A stretch of 64,000 bases of DNA from Anaerolineae bacterium. Its GTDB lineage: Bacteria > Chloroflexota > Anaerolineae > Aggregatilineales > Phototrophicaceae. The notes beneath the pieces were generated by a model, which was not told the origin of the DNA, ran no database searches, and was given only the letters and a program-made list of their open reading frames with translations. The number at the start of each line of letters is the position of its first letter. Position 1 is the stretch's first letter. A program made the position numbers and the translations under genes. Shown here in pieces: positions 6,809 through 17,592 of the stretch. The DNA is taken from the NCBI GenBank assembly GCA_019912965.1, contig JAIOHM010000083.1, forward strand, positions 1 through 64,000, given 5' to 3'.

Positions 6809-9310
6809 ATGGATACGCCACCTGAAATCATAGGCGAAACGCTACCAGATGAAAACCTTCCAGCTAATCCGCCACAATCCATAGAGCGGAATATAGAAGA
6901 TTTGACGCTGGCAGAACTCGTCAGTATATTTTTTCGTGCGCCACGTGAAACACTGACTGCCCTGACCACAACGTTGCAACGAACTGAGGCACTTCCCTCT
7001 GAAGTTGTTGTACCGGCTCTTCTTCCTGTGCGTCCCATTCCACGCCGGGCAGAGCGTTCTGCAACGGTTCCGCTTACGCCGGAAGAACGCAGTCAACTTC
7101 AGATTGAACTCATGCAGCTTGGTTTACGAATTGTAGCCTTTCTGGTTGCGCTCTATGGTAGCGGTATCCTGACGAGGGAGCGAGTCGAGCAGTTTGGTTT
7201 GGATGTAGGGATTCCCTATCTGCTAACCGGTTTCCTGATCTGGTTTTTCGCGGAATTTCTGGGTGCTGCCCCCAAAATTAAAAAATGGCTGGATGGTGAA
7301 TCGGTCGGACAATCCACCGCCGCCGATGTGATTGAAGATGAAACGCCAGCATTGCAAACCATAGGTGGCCGTTTGCTGATGTTGGGTGGGGGACTGCTGT
7401 TCAGTTTACTGACGCTGGGCTTTACAGCCGATAATCGTTTTCGATTGGAAGGGCTTATCACCTGGTTTTTGAGCATTGGGTTTATCACCTCAGCCCTTGC
7501 CCCATCGAATTGGAGTCTGCAAGCAGGTTGGGCAGCCGTGCGGGGCATCCGCATTAAGCCCGGTTACACACTGTATATACTGATTGTTGTTATGGTGTTA
7601 GGCGCATATCTCCGTTTAGCCAATCTGGATTCAAATCCACCGGAGATGACCAGCGACCATGTTGAAAAAATTCTGGACTCGCAAAGCATTCTGGATGGCC
7701 AGCCACAAGTCTTTTTCCCCAACAACGGTGGGCGCGAACCCATTCAGTTTTACCTCATGGCTTTCCTTTCGCAGTTACCCGGTCTGGGTATGAATTTTTT
7801 CACGCTCAAATTTCTCTCAGTCCTGGAGGGTCTGATCACCATTCCGATCATGTGGTGGTTGGGGCGTGCCATGATCGGGGATGATGAACCCGAATTGGGT
7901 AATGTGGTTGGTCTGGCGCTGGCTGCGCTGGTCGCGGTAAGTTACTGGCATGTTGCTTTAAGTCGTCTGGGATTGCGGATTGTGCTGACGACTCTGTTCA
8001 CCGCCCTTATCATTATCTTTTTTAGTCGGGCGCTGCGGTACGGGCGTCGGGGCGATTTCATCAAAACGGGATTGGCACTCGGATTTGGTTTGTATGCTTA
8101 TCAGGCCATGCGTATAGTGCCAGCAGTCATTATCGCTGGCATTGTATTAGCCGCTGTTTTTCAAACCCTGCGTTATTTTATTGGACGCCAGCCCGAATGG
8201 GGTTTGCAGAAGCTCATTTTTAATACAGCCGTACTGGTGGGTATATCGCTGGTCGTATTTGTGCCGTTGTTGGGTTTCTCGATTCAGCATCCTAACGATT
8301 TCTGGCGTCGAACGCAGGGGCGTTTGTTGGGCGATGACATTATACTGACCACCGATGAAGCCGGTAATCCGGTCGAACGACAAGCCACACTTCAGGAACG
8401 GATTGATGCTTTTAACCAGAATGTGCCAATTCTGATGAGCAATATTCGCAATGCCCTGTTGATGTACAACTGGAAAGGGGATGTAGCTTGGATTAACGCC
8501 GCCCCGAATCGCCCGGCAATGGATCCGCTAACCTCTGCTTTGCTGATTGTGGGTCTGGCGGCATGGCTGGCGCGAATGCTCCTGCGCCGTGATGTGGCCG
8601 ACTGGTTAATGCCCATCATGCTGTTCCTGATGCTCTTGCCTTCCGCGCTGTCGATTGCATATCCGATTGAAAACCCCAGCGCCACCCGCGCCAGTGGGTC
8701 TTTGCCAGAGGCCTATTTGTTCGCGGCACTCCCATTAGGGATGATGGTCGTTTCGATCCATCGCGTCACGCGCGCGCAGTGGGGTAGAGTAGCCGCGTTG
8801 GGTGTAGCAGGCTTGATAGTGATGTTAGCCTTTATTGCCAACCGAAACACCTATTTTGATGATTACTCCCAATCCTATCTGATTTCTTCGCCCGCCCCTT
8901 ATTCGGAAGCAGGTGATTTCTTACGGGGTTTTGCGGAAAGTGGTGGTAGTGCCGGGAATGCGTTTATGATCGCCTATCCATACTGGTGGGATCATCGGGC
9001 TGTGGGAATTGAGGCGGGATTGCTGGATTGGCCGAACGGTATTGTCACACGTGACGATGTGCCGCGCTTCCTGTATGATGCCTCACAGCGAACGGATAGG
9101 TATATGCTTGACCCGGCCAAAGACCTGTTGTTCTTTTATTCAGTGAGTGACATAGACACTGATTCACAACTGCGGGAATGGTTCCCCAATGGCTATGGAC
9201 AGCGCGTAACCAGTTACAAACCGGGTGATGATTTCACAATTTATCGAGTCCCTGCACTGGGTTTTGAAGGATTAATCAATTTCGCGGTACAGAGTGGTGC
9301 TGCCGGGTGA
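6809..9310 (+). CDS. GT39-like polytopic glycosyltransferase with cytosolic N-terminal extension
   Basis: An 833-residue membrane protein. The first 100 or so residues are hydrophilic and proline/glutamate-rich, then three to four hydrophobic segments precede a GT-C/ArnT-like core. In that core the first outer loop carries MTSDHVEKILD (280-290) and GREPIQFYLMAF (308-319), matching the acidic-loop and GREP motifs of GT39 / dolichyl-phosphate-mannose-type transferases. The C-terminal 130 residues look extracytoplasmic. It should use a polyprenyl-phosphate sugar on the outer face of the membrane. It lies between the methyltransferase and the giant fusion protein. Acceptor unknown. Confidence 0.82.
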   Translation: MDTPPEIIGETLPDENLPANPPQSIERNIEDLTLAELVSIFFRAPRETLTALTTTLQRTEALPSEVVVPALLPVRPIPRRAERSATVPLTPEERSQLQIELMQLGLRIVAFLVALYGSGILTRERVEQFGLDVGIPYLLTGFLIWFFAEFLGAAPKIKKWLDGESVGQSTAADVIEDETPALQTIGGRLLMLGGGLLFSLLTLGFTADNRFRLEGLITWFLSIGFITSALAPSNWSLQAGWAAVRGIRIKPGYTLYILIVVMVLGAYLRLANLDSNPPEMTSDHVEKILDSQSILDGQPQVFFPNNGGREPIQFYLMAFLSQLPGLGMNFFTLKFLSVLEGLITIPIMWWLGRAMIGDDEPELGNVVGLALAALVAVSYWHVALSRLGLRIVLTTLFTALIIIFFSRALRYGRRGDFIKTGLALGFGLYAYQAMRIVPAVIIAGIVLAAVFQTLRYFIGRQPEWGLQKLIFNTAVLVGISLVVFVPLLGFSIQHPNDFWRRTQGRLLGDDIILTTDEAGNPVERQATLQERIDAFNQNVPILMSNIRNALLMYNWKGDVAWINAAPNRPAMDPLTSALLIVGLAAWLARMLLRRDVADWLMPIMLFLMLLPSALSIAYPIENPSATRASGSLPEAYLFAALPLGMMVVSIHRVTRAQWGRVAALGVAGLIVMLAFIANRNTYFDDYSQSYLISSPAPYSEAGDFLRGFAESGGSAGNAFMIAYPYWWDHRAVGIEAGLLDWPNGIVTRDDVPRFLYDASQRTDRYMLDPAKDLLFFYSVSDIDTDSQLREWFPNGYGQRVTSYKPGDDFTIYRVPALGFEGLINFAVQSGAAG

Positions 9311-9378
9311 AAAGTTTCTGAGGAATATTGGCTATAGCTGTGTATTTGTATGGGCATGTTAAACGTTCGTAGGTGACG

Positions 9379-12300
9379 ATGGTGGAAGTAGTTGCAAGTC
9401 CGGCTGAAAAGCGAACATTGAATTTGGGGTTGACGCGTAGCGACGTACTGGTAGGCATACTGCTGGTACTGGTTATGTTGATGGGCGGCTATTTCCGCTT
9501 CGTTGGACAGAACTGGGATGACTTTGTACGTTGGCATCCCGATGAGCGATTCCTTTCCGGTGTTGCGGCATCAATGGGTGGCCCGCTGGCTTTTACCGAT
9601 GCCGCCATTGAAGAGCAGTATGCTACCTGTCTGGCGCGCTACCCGGATACAGGCGGACGTGGTGGTTTCTTTGATGCCCAATGTTCGCCCATGAATCCCA
9701 ACAATACAGGCAGTGGTTTGTATGTCTATGGCACGCTGCCAAGTTTCATGGTGCGCTGGTCGGCTGATTTGGTAATCGCTGTAACTGGCGAACCCGTATG
9801 GGGAACTTACACCGCTATCCATCTGGTTGGTCGGGCTTTGTCTGCACTGGCCGATATGGGTGTCGTGTTAGTGGTCTTCTTTATTGGTGTCCGGTTGCAT
9901 GGCAAATGGGTTGGCATATTGGCGGCCTTGCTTTATGCCTGTGCAGCTTTCCCCATTCAGCAATCCCATTTCTGGACATCGGATGCCATCGCCAACCTGT
10001 TTTGTGCCTTAACCATATGGGCAGCAGTACGGGTGCAGGATTCGGGCCAACTGAGTTCATATATCGAATTTGGTATCTATTTCGGTGCAGCACTGGCGAG
10101 CCGAATCAATACTGCCCCGCTGGTGGGTTTGTTGTTGTTGGCTGCTGGGCTGCGCTTGCTGCCACTGTTCGATGCCCGCATGGCCTGGAACGAACGCCAG
10201 AATATTCTGGCGTCAACCACCATTGGTCTGGCATTGGCGGGTCTGCTCACCTTTTTGATTTTTCGTATTTTTAATCCCTATGCTTTTACTGGGCCGGGAT
10301 TTTTCGGTCTTATACCCAATCCTCGCTGGTTGGAGGATATTGGTCAGGCGCAGCATCTTGTAAGCGGAAACGCTGAATCGCCGCCGAACTGGCAGTGGGC
10401 AGGGCGTACCCGTTACCTGTTTGCGTTTACCAATATGAATTTGTGGGGTCTGGGTATCCTGCTTGGCATAACCGGGTGGGGTTCGTGGCTCTGGAGTGGT
10501 TGGTTGTTGGTGCGTGGTAAGGCAGGTGGGATTCGTAACCTGCTGCTGTTTGCTTGGGTGTTGGTCTATTTCGGCTGGCTGGGCAACCTTTGGGTTATGT
10601 CCATGCGTTACTATCTGCCGATGTATCCTGTACTGGCGGTGCTGGCGGCTTGGGGATTAGTAGAGTTGGTTCGCCGTGCGGCACAATCACAAATCGCGTG
10701 GCGTAAATTAGCTGCTTGGGGCGCACTGGTCGGTGTAACTGGTTTTACAGTTGCTTGGGCGATCATGTTCACCAACATCTATCGTCATTTGCATACCACC
10801 GCTCAATCAACCCATTGGGTAGCGGAAAATCTGCCTGCTGACTTTTCAATGACGGTTGAAGGCACAGATGCTCCACTGGTGAATATCACGGTGCTGAATC
10901 GTGGTGGTGGGAATGATACTCCCCTTGAGACCCAAGCCTCTCGTTATGAAAGTGGACAACCATTTACGCAGATGTTCATTGCGCCTGCGGACGGCGTAAT
11001 TCGTGCCGTACATTCGCCTCATTTGGGTGACCCCAATGATGATCCCGGCGATGAAATTTTACGTATTCGCATTGCCCCACCGGAAAGCAACATCATCTTG
11101 GCGGAAGCCGTTTTGACTGCGGATTTGAAGCGCGAAAATTCGGTGCTGGGTGGAGCTTATGACATTCCTTTTGATCAGCCGTTTGAAGTGCAAAAGGGGC
11201 AGAGTTACGTTTTTACAATTGAGGTGATTTCTGGTGGGCCAGTGATTAGTGCTGGGCCAGTTTTTGCTTGGGAAGGGGAGTGGGATGAAGTCTCGCTGCC
11301 CAAGACTTGCCAGTTCCCAACTGATGTAACATTAGCCGATGATCCGCCGCCGGGACTCTCTGGCCCAACGAACTGTGGCGGGTTGGATTTGTGGTATACC
11401 CAACTGCACTCGCAGGCACTGCAAATTTACTACGACGAAACACCTTTCAAGCGCGACCTGATGCAGCGAGGGCTGGATAACAGTGATTATCTGATTATCT
11501 CCACCAATCGCCGCTATGATTCCCAATCGCGCATTCCCTATCGCTGGCCGATGACCATGCGTTTTTATGATGCCTTGTTTAGTGGTCAGCTAGGCTATGA
11601 ATTGATCGAAACCTTTGAGTCCACTTTCCAGATTGGGCCAATCAAGGTTTCAGATCAGTATTTGCCCACTTATAACGCCCCAAAATGGTTGAATGAGTTC
11701 GAGGCTGAAGAAGCTTTCCATGTCTACGATCATCCAACCGTATTCATCTTTCGCAAGACGGATGCCTATTCGACCGAATTTACGCACAGTGTCCTGAATA
11801 GCGTGACACTGAACCAGATTGAGGCTGCGCCGCAGCTTTTGTCGTGTCCGGAATTGCCCCGTAACCCCGATATTTCGCCCGAAATGCAAAGTCCGGCGGG
11901 TTATTTCTGCGACTCAACACTGATAGATGTTGTGCCGTTGTACTCTGTTCCGGCCAGCAGTGTGCCGACATTGCTGGAATTTCCCCCGGACTTAGCCCGG
12001 ACTCAATACCAGAATGGCACATGGTCAGAACGATTTCACAGTGAAAGCCTTTTGAATACCCAACCTGTCGTCACCATATTGGCTTGGTGGCTAACCATCA
12101 TGGTTTTTGGGTGGGTAGTGTGGCCGCTGTTGTTTGTATTGTTACCCGGCTTGTCCGACCGGGGCTACAGTTTCGCCAAAGCAGCAGGTTTGCTGATTGT
12201 CGGTTGGTTGGCGTGGTTTATCTCCAGTGCCCGTATTCCGTTGTGGTCGCAAACCGGAGTGCTAACAACCTTGCTGATTGTGGCAGCCTTTAGTGTGGGT

Positions 12301-14856
12301 GTTGCATGGCGCAAGCGGGCAGATTTGCTGAGTTATGTGCGAGCCTATGCATTGCGTTTAGCCTGGATCGAAGCATTAACACTGCTGGCATTCGCAATAT
12401 TTTTGGTCATCCGCTTGAGCAATCCTGATTTATGGCATGTCAGTTTCGGCGGTGAAAAGCCGATGGATTTTGCCTACTTTAATGGGGTACTCCGGAGTAG
12501 TGTCTTTCCACCAATTGATCCCTGGCAATCTGGCGGCTATATCAACTACTACTATTTTGGTTATGTAATCGTCGGATCGCCTGTTTTGCTGCTTGGGATA
12601 ATGCCGTCGATTGCTTATAACCTGATTTTGCCCACATTGTTTGCGCTGGCTGGAATGGGAGCATTTTCGGTAGCTTTTAATCTTGTGAGTGCATTTAGGG
12701 ATAAAGCGCTGAATCCTGATGTAACCATTAGTGATTTTCAATTACCCGACGAAAGCGAAACTGAGGGTTTCCAACCTGTCGAAGAGAAGCCCAAGAAGGG
12801 CCGATTGGGTAATCCCTGGGTTGCTGGTGTAGCGGCGTTTCTGCTGGCAGTTGTCTTGGGTAATCTGGATACACCGCGAGTTTTCATCAGCGAAGGTCTG
12901 TTGAATATGGGCGGTTACAATCAGGTGGTCTATGTACAGGATCAACTGATCCGCGAATATACCGAGCAGCACGCTGGGCAGACCCCTCAGGGTGATGAGC
13001 TGACTCGAATTACGCAGCGTGCTACTGAAGAAGCGGCATCCCCTTGGCTGAGCGCTTGGCGAGGTTTGCGCCGTCTACTCGATGGCGACCCCATTAGTGT
13101 TGCCCCGAATCGGTGGTATTGGGCGCCAACCCGTGTCATCAGTGAACCTTCCAACGGCACGGATGCCGCGATTGCCGAGTTCCCTTTCTTCACCTTCCTC
13201 TATGGCGATTTACACGCCCATATGATCTCCATGCCCATGATGTTTATGGCGATGGTGTTTGTGCTCAATGAAGTCCTTTTGGCTGGGAACGATCCGCGTG
13301 GACGCTGGACTATGTTCCTGGCGTTGGCTTTTGGAGCGATTGTCATTGGAATGCTCCGGGCAACCAATACTTGGGATTGGGTCACATTCATGCTGTTGGG
13401 CGTTTTGGGGTTGGGTTTTGCCTGGTGGCTGACTTTACGGCGCACATCTGAAGCGAAATGGTCGGAATGGGCGGTGATGCAAACGTCTAACACGATGCGG
13501 GCATTGGGCACACCAACATTGTGGCGCTGGTTCTGGGGCATTGGCTATGGGGTAAACCGGATAGGGCTTACGCGGCGCGCACTGATAACCTTGCTGGTGC
13601 GTGTGGGCGGATTTGTGATTTTGAGTTTTATCGCGGTGCTGCCTTATACAACCTGGTATGCTGCGGTTTATAACCGGGCTTTACCTTGGAGCGGCCCTCG
13701 TACCCAGATGTGGTCGTACATGACCATTCATGGCTTGTTTCTGTTCATTCTCTTCACGCTACTGGTTTGGGATACTGGACGATGGTTGCGAAGTGTCTAT
13801 GTGCGGTCACTTCGCGGGCAATGTATGGTAGTTGTTGCGCTACTGGTAATGATCTTCATGATTTTGCTAGGCGCACTTGTCTTGAGCCAGACTGCACCCA
13901 TTACCATTGTAGCTGTTCCATTCTTGATCTGGATTGCATTGCTTTTCATTCGAGAGGGGCAATCGCGCGAGATGCGCTATGTGCTGGCATTGGCCGGATT
14001 AGCAGTGGGCTTGACTCTTGGTGTTGAATATATCGTTCTTGATGGAGACATTGGGCGGCAGAACACCTTATTCAAATTCTATATTCAGGCATGGCTGTTG
14101 TTCAGTGTAGTGGGCGGTGCGGCGCTGGCATGGCTTATTCAAGGTTCGGGTTATTGGCCGGTTTTGCCACGCACGCTATGGTACGGTGTTGCTGGAATGT
14201 TGTTGTCGGTAGCCGCGCTTTATCCCATGATGGCGAGTCGCGGACGGGCACTTGACCGGATGACACCGCAACCGCCTCAAACGATGAGCAATGTGCCGCT
14301 AACGTTGGATGGTATGGCCTATATGCAGTATTCGTGGTTATTTGAAGGTGACCCGAATTTAATTCAGGCTGACCCAACTCTTGCGCCATTTTCATTGGCG
14401 GATGATTATGCAGCGATTCGTTGGTTACAGGAAAATGTGGTGGGTAGCCCAACCATTATGGAAGGTCGAGCTGACCGTGAATATCGTTGGGAAGCCCGGA
14501 TTGCCATCAATACCGGATTGCCATCTGTTGTGGGCTGGAATTTCCATCAGCGCCAGCAGCGTACTTTCGATCCGCTGCCCCGCTTGGTACAGCAGCGTGT
14601 CGCTAATGTGAACGCTTTTTACGTCACAACCGATATTGCAAAAGCCTGGGCGATCCTTCAGCATTATGATGTCAGTTATGTGATCGTCAGCGCGATGGAA
14701 AAAGCCTATTATCCGGCGGCTGGGTTGGAAAAGTTGGATATGATGGTTGAGCAGGGAATGATGGCAGTAGTTTACGAACAGGGCGCGGCGCGCATATATC
14801 AAGTGAATAAAGATGCACAGTTTGATCTAGACGAGGAAGTGCCCGGTGGTGTTTGA
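9379..14856 (+). CDS. Giant GT39-like / DUF2298 (Chlor_Arch_YYY) fusion membrane protein
   Basis: A protein of about 1825 residues. Residues 1-490 form a GT-C-like membrane half with the loop motif RWHPDERFLSGVA (51-63). Residues 490-880 are a hydrophilic, beta-rich part without membrane spans. From about 890 on comes a complete DUF2298 region with its marks: EKPMDFAYFN and INYYYFGY (about 1025-1062), FLYGDLHAHMIS (about 1273) and RQNTLFKFYIQAW, then a soluble tail. GTG at 9373 is possible, but ATG 9379 has AGGTG upstream. It overlaps the next DUF2298 gene by 11 bases. The function of DUF2298 is unknown; its GT-C-like look and location suggest surface glycan work. Confidence 0.85.
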   Translation: MVEVVASPAEKRTLNLGLTRSDVLVGILLVLVMLMGGYFRFVGQNWDDFVRWHPDERFLSGVAASMGGPLAFTDAAIEEQYATCLARYPDTGGRGGFFDAQCSPMNPNNTGSGLYVYGTLPSFMVRWSADLVIAVTGEPVWGTYTAIHLVGRALSALADMGVVLVVFFIGVRLHGKWVGILAALLYACAAFPIQQSHFWTSDAIANLFCALTIWAAVRVQDSGQLSSYIEFGIYFGAALASRINTAPLVGLLLLAAGLRLLPLFDARMAWNERQNILASTTIGLALAGLLTFLIFRIFNPYAFTGPGFFGLIPNPRWLEDIGQAQHLVSGNAESPPNWQWAGRTRYLFAFTNMNLWGLGILLGITGWGSWLWSGWLLVRGKAGGIRNLLLFAWVLVYFGWLGNLWVMSMRYYLPMYPVLAVLAAWGLVELVRRAAQSQIAWRKLAAWGALVGVTGFTVAWAIMFTNIYRHLHTTAQSTHWVAENLPADFSMTVEGTDAPLVNITVLNRGGGNDTPLETQASRYESGQPFTQMFIAPADGVIRAVHSPHLGDPNDDPGDEILRIRIAPPESNIILAEAVLTADLKRENSVLGGAYDIPFDQPFEVQKGQSYVFTIEVISGGPVISAGPVFAWEGEWDEVSLPKTCQFPTDVTLADDPPPGLSGPTNCGGLDLWYTQLHSQALQIYYDETPFKRDLMQRGLDNSDYLIISTNRRYDSQSRIPYRWPMTMRFYDALFSGQLGYELIETFESTFQIGPIKVSDQYLPTYNAPKWLNEFEAEEAFHVYDHPTVFIFRKTDAYSTEFTHSVLNSVTLNQIEAAPQLLSCPELPRNPDISPEMQSPAGYFCDSTLIDVVPLYSVPASSVPTLLEFPPDLARTQYQNGTWSERFHSESLLNTQPVVTILAWWLTIMVFGWVVWPLLFVLLPGLSDRGYSFAKAAGLLIVGWLAWFISSARIPLWSQTGVLTTLLIVAAFSVGVAWRKRADLLSYVRAYALRLAWIEALTLLAFAIFLVIRLSNPDLWHVSFGGEKPMDFAYFNGVLRSSVFPPIDPWQSGGYINYYYFGYVIVGSPVLLLGIMPSIAYNLILPTLFALAGMGAFSVAFNLVSAFRDKALNPDVTISDFQLPDESETEGFQPVEEKPKKGRLGNPWVAGVAAFLLAVVLGNLDTPRVFISEGLLNMGGYNQVVYVQDQLIREYTEQHAGQTPQGDELTRITQRATEEAASPWLSAWRGLRRLLDGDPISVAPNRWYWAPTRVISEPSNGTDAAIAEFPFFTFLYGDLHAHMISMPMMFMAMVFVLNEVLLAGNDPRGRWTMFLALAFGAIVIGMLRATNTWDWVTFMLLGVLGLGFAWWLTLRRTSEAKWSEWAVMQTSNTMRALGTPTLWRWFWGIGYGVNRIGLTRRALITLLVRVGGFVILSFIAVLPYTTWYAAVYNRALPWSGPRTQMWSYMTIHGLFLFILFTLLVWDTGRWLRSVYVRSLRGQCMVVVALLVMIFMILLGALVLSQTAPITIVAVPFLIWIALLFIREGQSREMRYVLALAGLAVGLTLGVEYIVLDGDIGRQNTLFKFYIQAWLLFSVVGGAALAWLIQGSGYWPVLPRTLWYGVAGMLLSVAALYPMMASRGRALDRMTPQPPQTMSNVPLTLDGMAYMQYSWLFEGDPNLIQADPTLAPFSLADDYAAIRWLQENVVGSPTIMEGRADREYRWEARIAINTGLPSVVGWNFHQRQQRTFDPLPRLVQQRVANVNAFYVTTDIAKAWAILQHYDVSYVIVSAMEKAYYPAAGLEKLDMMVEQGMMAVVYEQGAARIYQVNKDAQFDLDEEVPGGV

Positions 14857-17527
14857 TTGGATCGCCCGCGAGGGCTGGATTGTCTTCAATTGGTGGGCAT
14901 TGGTCACGCTGGCAGGAGCGGCAGTATTGCCCTTGTGTACCCGCCTGTTCGGCGGCCTGCCTGATCGGGGTTACACATTGGCACGCGCGGTCGGAATGCT
15001 GCTGACTGGTTTTGCATTCTGGTTGTTGGCTAGTCTCGGTTTCTTGCGGAACGATAATGGTGGCATTTTGCTGGCATGGCTAGTTGTTCTAGGTGTTTCG
15101 CTGGCCGTTTATTTTCGTGCTCCCGAGCGTTTTGATTGGCGGGCTTGGTGGCGGGAGAACCGTTCAGCCGTAATTGCTGCCGAGGTATTGTTTGTGGTTC
15201 TACTTTTGGGTTGGACATTAGTACGGGCACATCAGAATGGCCTGACCAACACTGAAAAACCGATGGACTTAATGTTCATCAGCAGCATTATGCGAAGCCC
15301 AGTACTGCCCCCGAACGATGGTTGGATGGCCGACTACTCCATCAGTTACTACTATTTTGGCTACCTGATGGCGGCGATGCTTTCGATGATGAGTGGTATC
15401 ACCAGCACAGTTGGCTTCAATATGACCATTTCGATGGTATTCGCCCTAACTGGATTGACGGCTTTTGGTGTCGTCTACAATTTGGTGCGTTCACGGGCAT
15501 TGCATGATCCGGTTGATGGCTCAAAACATGAAGATGCCTCTGATGGAGAAAGGCCTCGCGCATCGCATCTGCCCGCACTTGCAGCGGGTATTCTGGCAAC
15601 TGTTATGGTTGTGTTGATGGGTAACTTTCAGATGGCGCTGGTTGAATATCCCTATCAGGCCAAGATTGCGCCGGAGTGGTATCTCTCATTGACGGGAACG
15701 CAGGCACGTGAGGTTTATCCAGAGCGTGAGCAAGCGCGGTCTGCGGGCATTCCAGATGACCAGCCTGTTACGCTCGGCTCCGGCAAACCTGACCCAACTG
15801 CATGGGAATTTTGGTGGTGGTTTCGCGCCAGTCGTGTTTTGAACGATTACCAGATTGACGGGCAAGTTCAACCCGATTGGTATGCACAGCCGATTGATGA
15901 GTTCCCACAGTTCAGCTTTTTGCTTGCGGATAATCATCCACATGTATTGGCGCTACCGTTTGTATTGTTAGCATTAGGTATGGCGCTGAACGTGCTGCTT
16001 TTGGGACGTGCCCCCAATACTTTTGAAACTATTTTCTATGCACTGGGTATCGGTGCGCTGGTATTCCTGAATACTTGGGATGGGCCGATTTATCTCGCGG
16101 CACTGGTTGGAGCGGAAGGATTGCGGCGATTAATGCGTGGGCAGGGGCGTCTAACGACCGCTGATCTGCTATCGCTTGTGCGTTTTGGGGCAGTGATTGT
16201 TGGGCTGATGGTGTTGTTCTATCTTCCTTTTATCATTAGCTTCCGGTCACAGGCATCCGGTTTACTGCCCAATATAATCGCTCCCACCTTCTTCCAGCAT
16301 TTTTTTATCATGTTCGGTCCGTTTATCCTCATTCTCGCCTTTTTTCTGATGGTTGAAGCCTGGCGTGGAGGTTGGCGTTTCAACCGACGAATGGGCTTGA
16401 TCGGGGCAGGCGGCCTTCTGTTAGCATTAACTATTGTTATGCTCACCATGCTGCTGGTTGCAATGCTTACGCCAGCTTTATATGAAGTGGTGCTGCGCTT
16501 TGCCGATCAATATGGTGGCATCAATAATGCGCTTCCGTTGGTGCTCCGCCGCCGTGCTGAAGGGTTGCTGACCGCTTTCGTGCTTTTGGGTGGGGTTTTT
16601 CTGATTATCGGTCGTTTGTTCCCGCGCCGAATGCCTGTCAGCCAAAAAGTTTCCTTTGATGATGGCGAATTGGTTGATGAACCCGCTAGTCGTGAAGAAC
16701 GCATTGTGGTTACCTATCCACCCGCCACTGCTTTTACCTTGTTGGTTGCCTTGATTGGTTTGGTCTTGGTGCTGACGCCAGAATTTTTCTATCTGCGTGA
16801 TAATTTTGGCACTCGCATCAACACTATTTTTAAATTCTATTTGCAGGCGTGGGTGGTGTTCAGTGTTGCCAGCGCCTATGCTGTATTCAGCGTGTTAAGT
16901 GACAGTCGCTTTCCAAAACCTATGCCTGTTGTACGCGGCTTGTTTGGGGTAGTGGCATTTGTTGCGGTCGGTTTAGGTTTGCTTTATCCAGTATTTGGTA
17001 TCCACCAGCGGATGTTTATCGAAAGTGGTCGCGCATTCAACCCAACACCACTGACTCTCGATGGTGGTACTACATTGGTTTCGGCCAGCGATTATCAATC
17101 TATTCGCTGCTTTGAGGGCTTGGCGCTTGAACCTGATTTGGTGGTTGCGGAAGCGCTCGGCCCAGCGTATAACTCCGGCTATGGGCGTGTGGCCGGGTTG
17201 ACGGGTGTGCCAATTGTGTTGGGCTGGGAAAACCACGAACGTCAATGGCGCGGTGCAACCTATGATGAGGTTGCGGGTTCGCGCGGGCAGGACATCCCAC
17301 TTTTATACACCGATTTGCGTTGGGAAAGCGCTCAGGAGATTATCCAGCAGTATAGTATTGATTATATTTTCTACGGTGCCAGTGAACGTGCCTCCTACAG
17401 CAGTGCCGGGGAAGATAAATTCCGCGAAAACTTGGAAGCCGTTTGCGCTGTGACCGATGACGGGGGTCGTCCGTTAAGTGTGTTCTATCGGGTAACAGAT
17501 CCGGACTTGGCGGCGGTAAGCCAATAA
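14846..17527 (+). CDS. DUF2298 (Chlor_Arch_YYY) membrane protein
   Basis: An 893-residue stand-alone DUF2298 protein and paralogue of the C-terminal half of the preceding protein. Shared marks are EKPMDLMFISSIMRS, SISYYYFGYLM, FSFLLADNHPHVLALP, RINTIFKFYLQAW and, near the end, GVPIVLGWENHERQWRG. It has about 14 to 16 hydrophobic segments and a soluble C-terminal tail. The GTG start at 14846 has GAGGAAG upstream and overlaps the previous stop, which suggests translational coupling. A role as a membrane glycosyltransferase-like enzyme is inferred from family resemblance to GT-C proteins and is not proved. Confidence 0.85.
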   Translation: MVFDWIAREGWIVFNWWALVTLAGAAVLPLCTRLFGGLPDRGYTLARAVGMLLTGFAFWLLASLGFLRNDNGGILLAWLVVLGVSLAVYFRAPERFDWRAWWRENRSAVIAAEVLFVVLLLGWTLVRAHQNGLTNTEKPMDLMFISSIMRSPVLPPNDGWMADYSISYYYFGYLMAAMLSMMSGITSTVGFNMTISMVFALTGLTAFGVVYNLVRSRALHDPVDGSKHEDASDGERPRASHLPALAAGILATVMVVLMGNFQMALVEYPYQAKIAPEWYLSLTGTQAREVYPEREQARSAGIPDDQPVTLGSGKPDPTAWEFWWWFRASRVLNDYQIDGQVQPDWYAQPIDEFPQFSFLLADNHPHVLALPFVLLALGMALNVLLLGRAPNTFETIFYALGIGALVFLNTWDGPIYLAALVGAEGLRRLMRGQGRLTTADLLSLVRFGAVIVGLMVLFYLPFIISFRSQASGLLPNIIAPTFFQHFFIMFGPFILILAFFLMVEAWRGGWRFNRRMGLIGAGGLLLALTIVMLTMLLVAMLTPALYEVVLRFADQYGGINNALPLVLRRRAEGLLTAFVLLGGVFLIIGRLFPRRMPVSQKVSFDDGELVDEPASREERIVVTYPPATAFTLLVALIGLVLVLTPEFFYLRDNFGTRINTIFKFYLQAWVVFSVASAYAVFSVLSDSRFPKPMPVVRGLFGVVAFVAVGLGLLYPVFGIHQRMFIESGRAFNPTPLTLDGGTTLVSASDYQSIRCFEGLALEPDLVVAEALGPAYNSGYGRVAGLTGVPIVLGWENHERQWRGATYDEVAGSRGQDIPLLYTDLRWESAQEIIQQYSIDYIFYGASERASYSSAGEDKFRENLEAVCAVTDDGGRPLSVFYRVTDPDLAAVSQ

Positions 17528-17592
17528 GGGCTTAAAAGTATGTATCCGTTCATGAACTTGTAATATTTCGCATAGACAATCGAGCAAAACAC

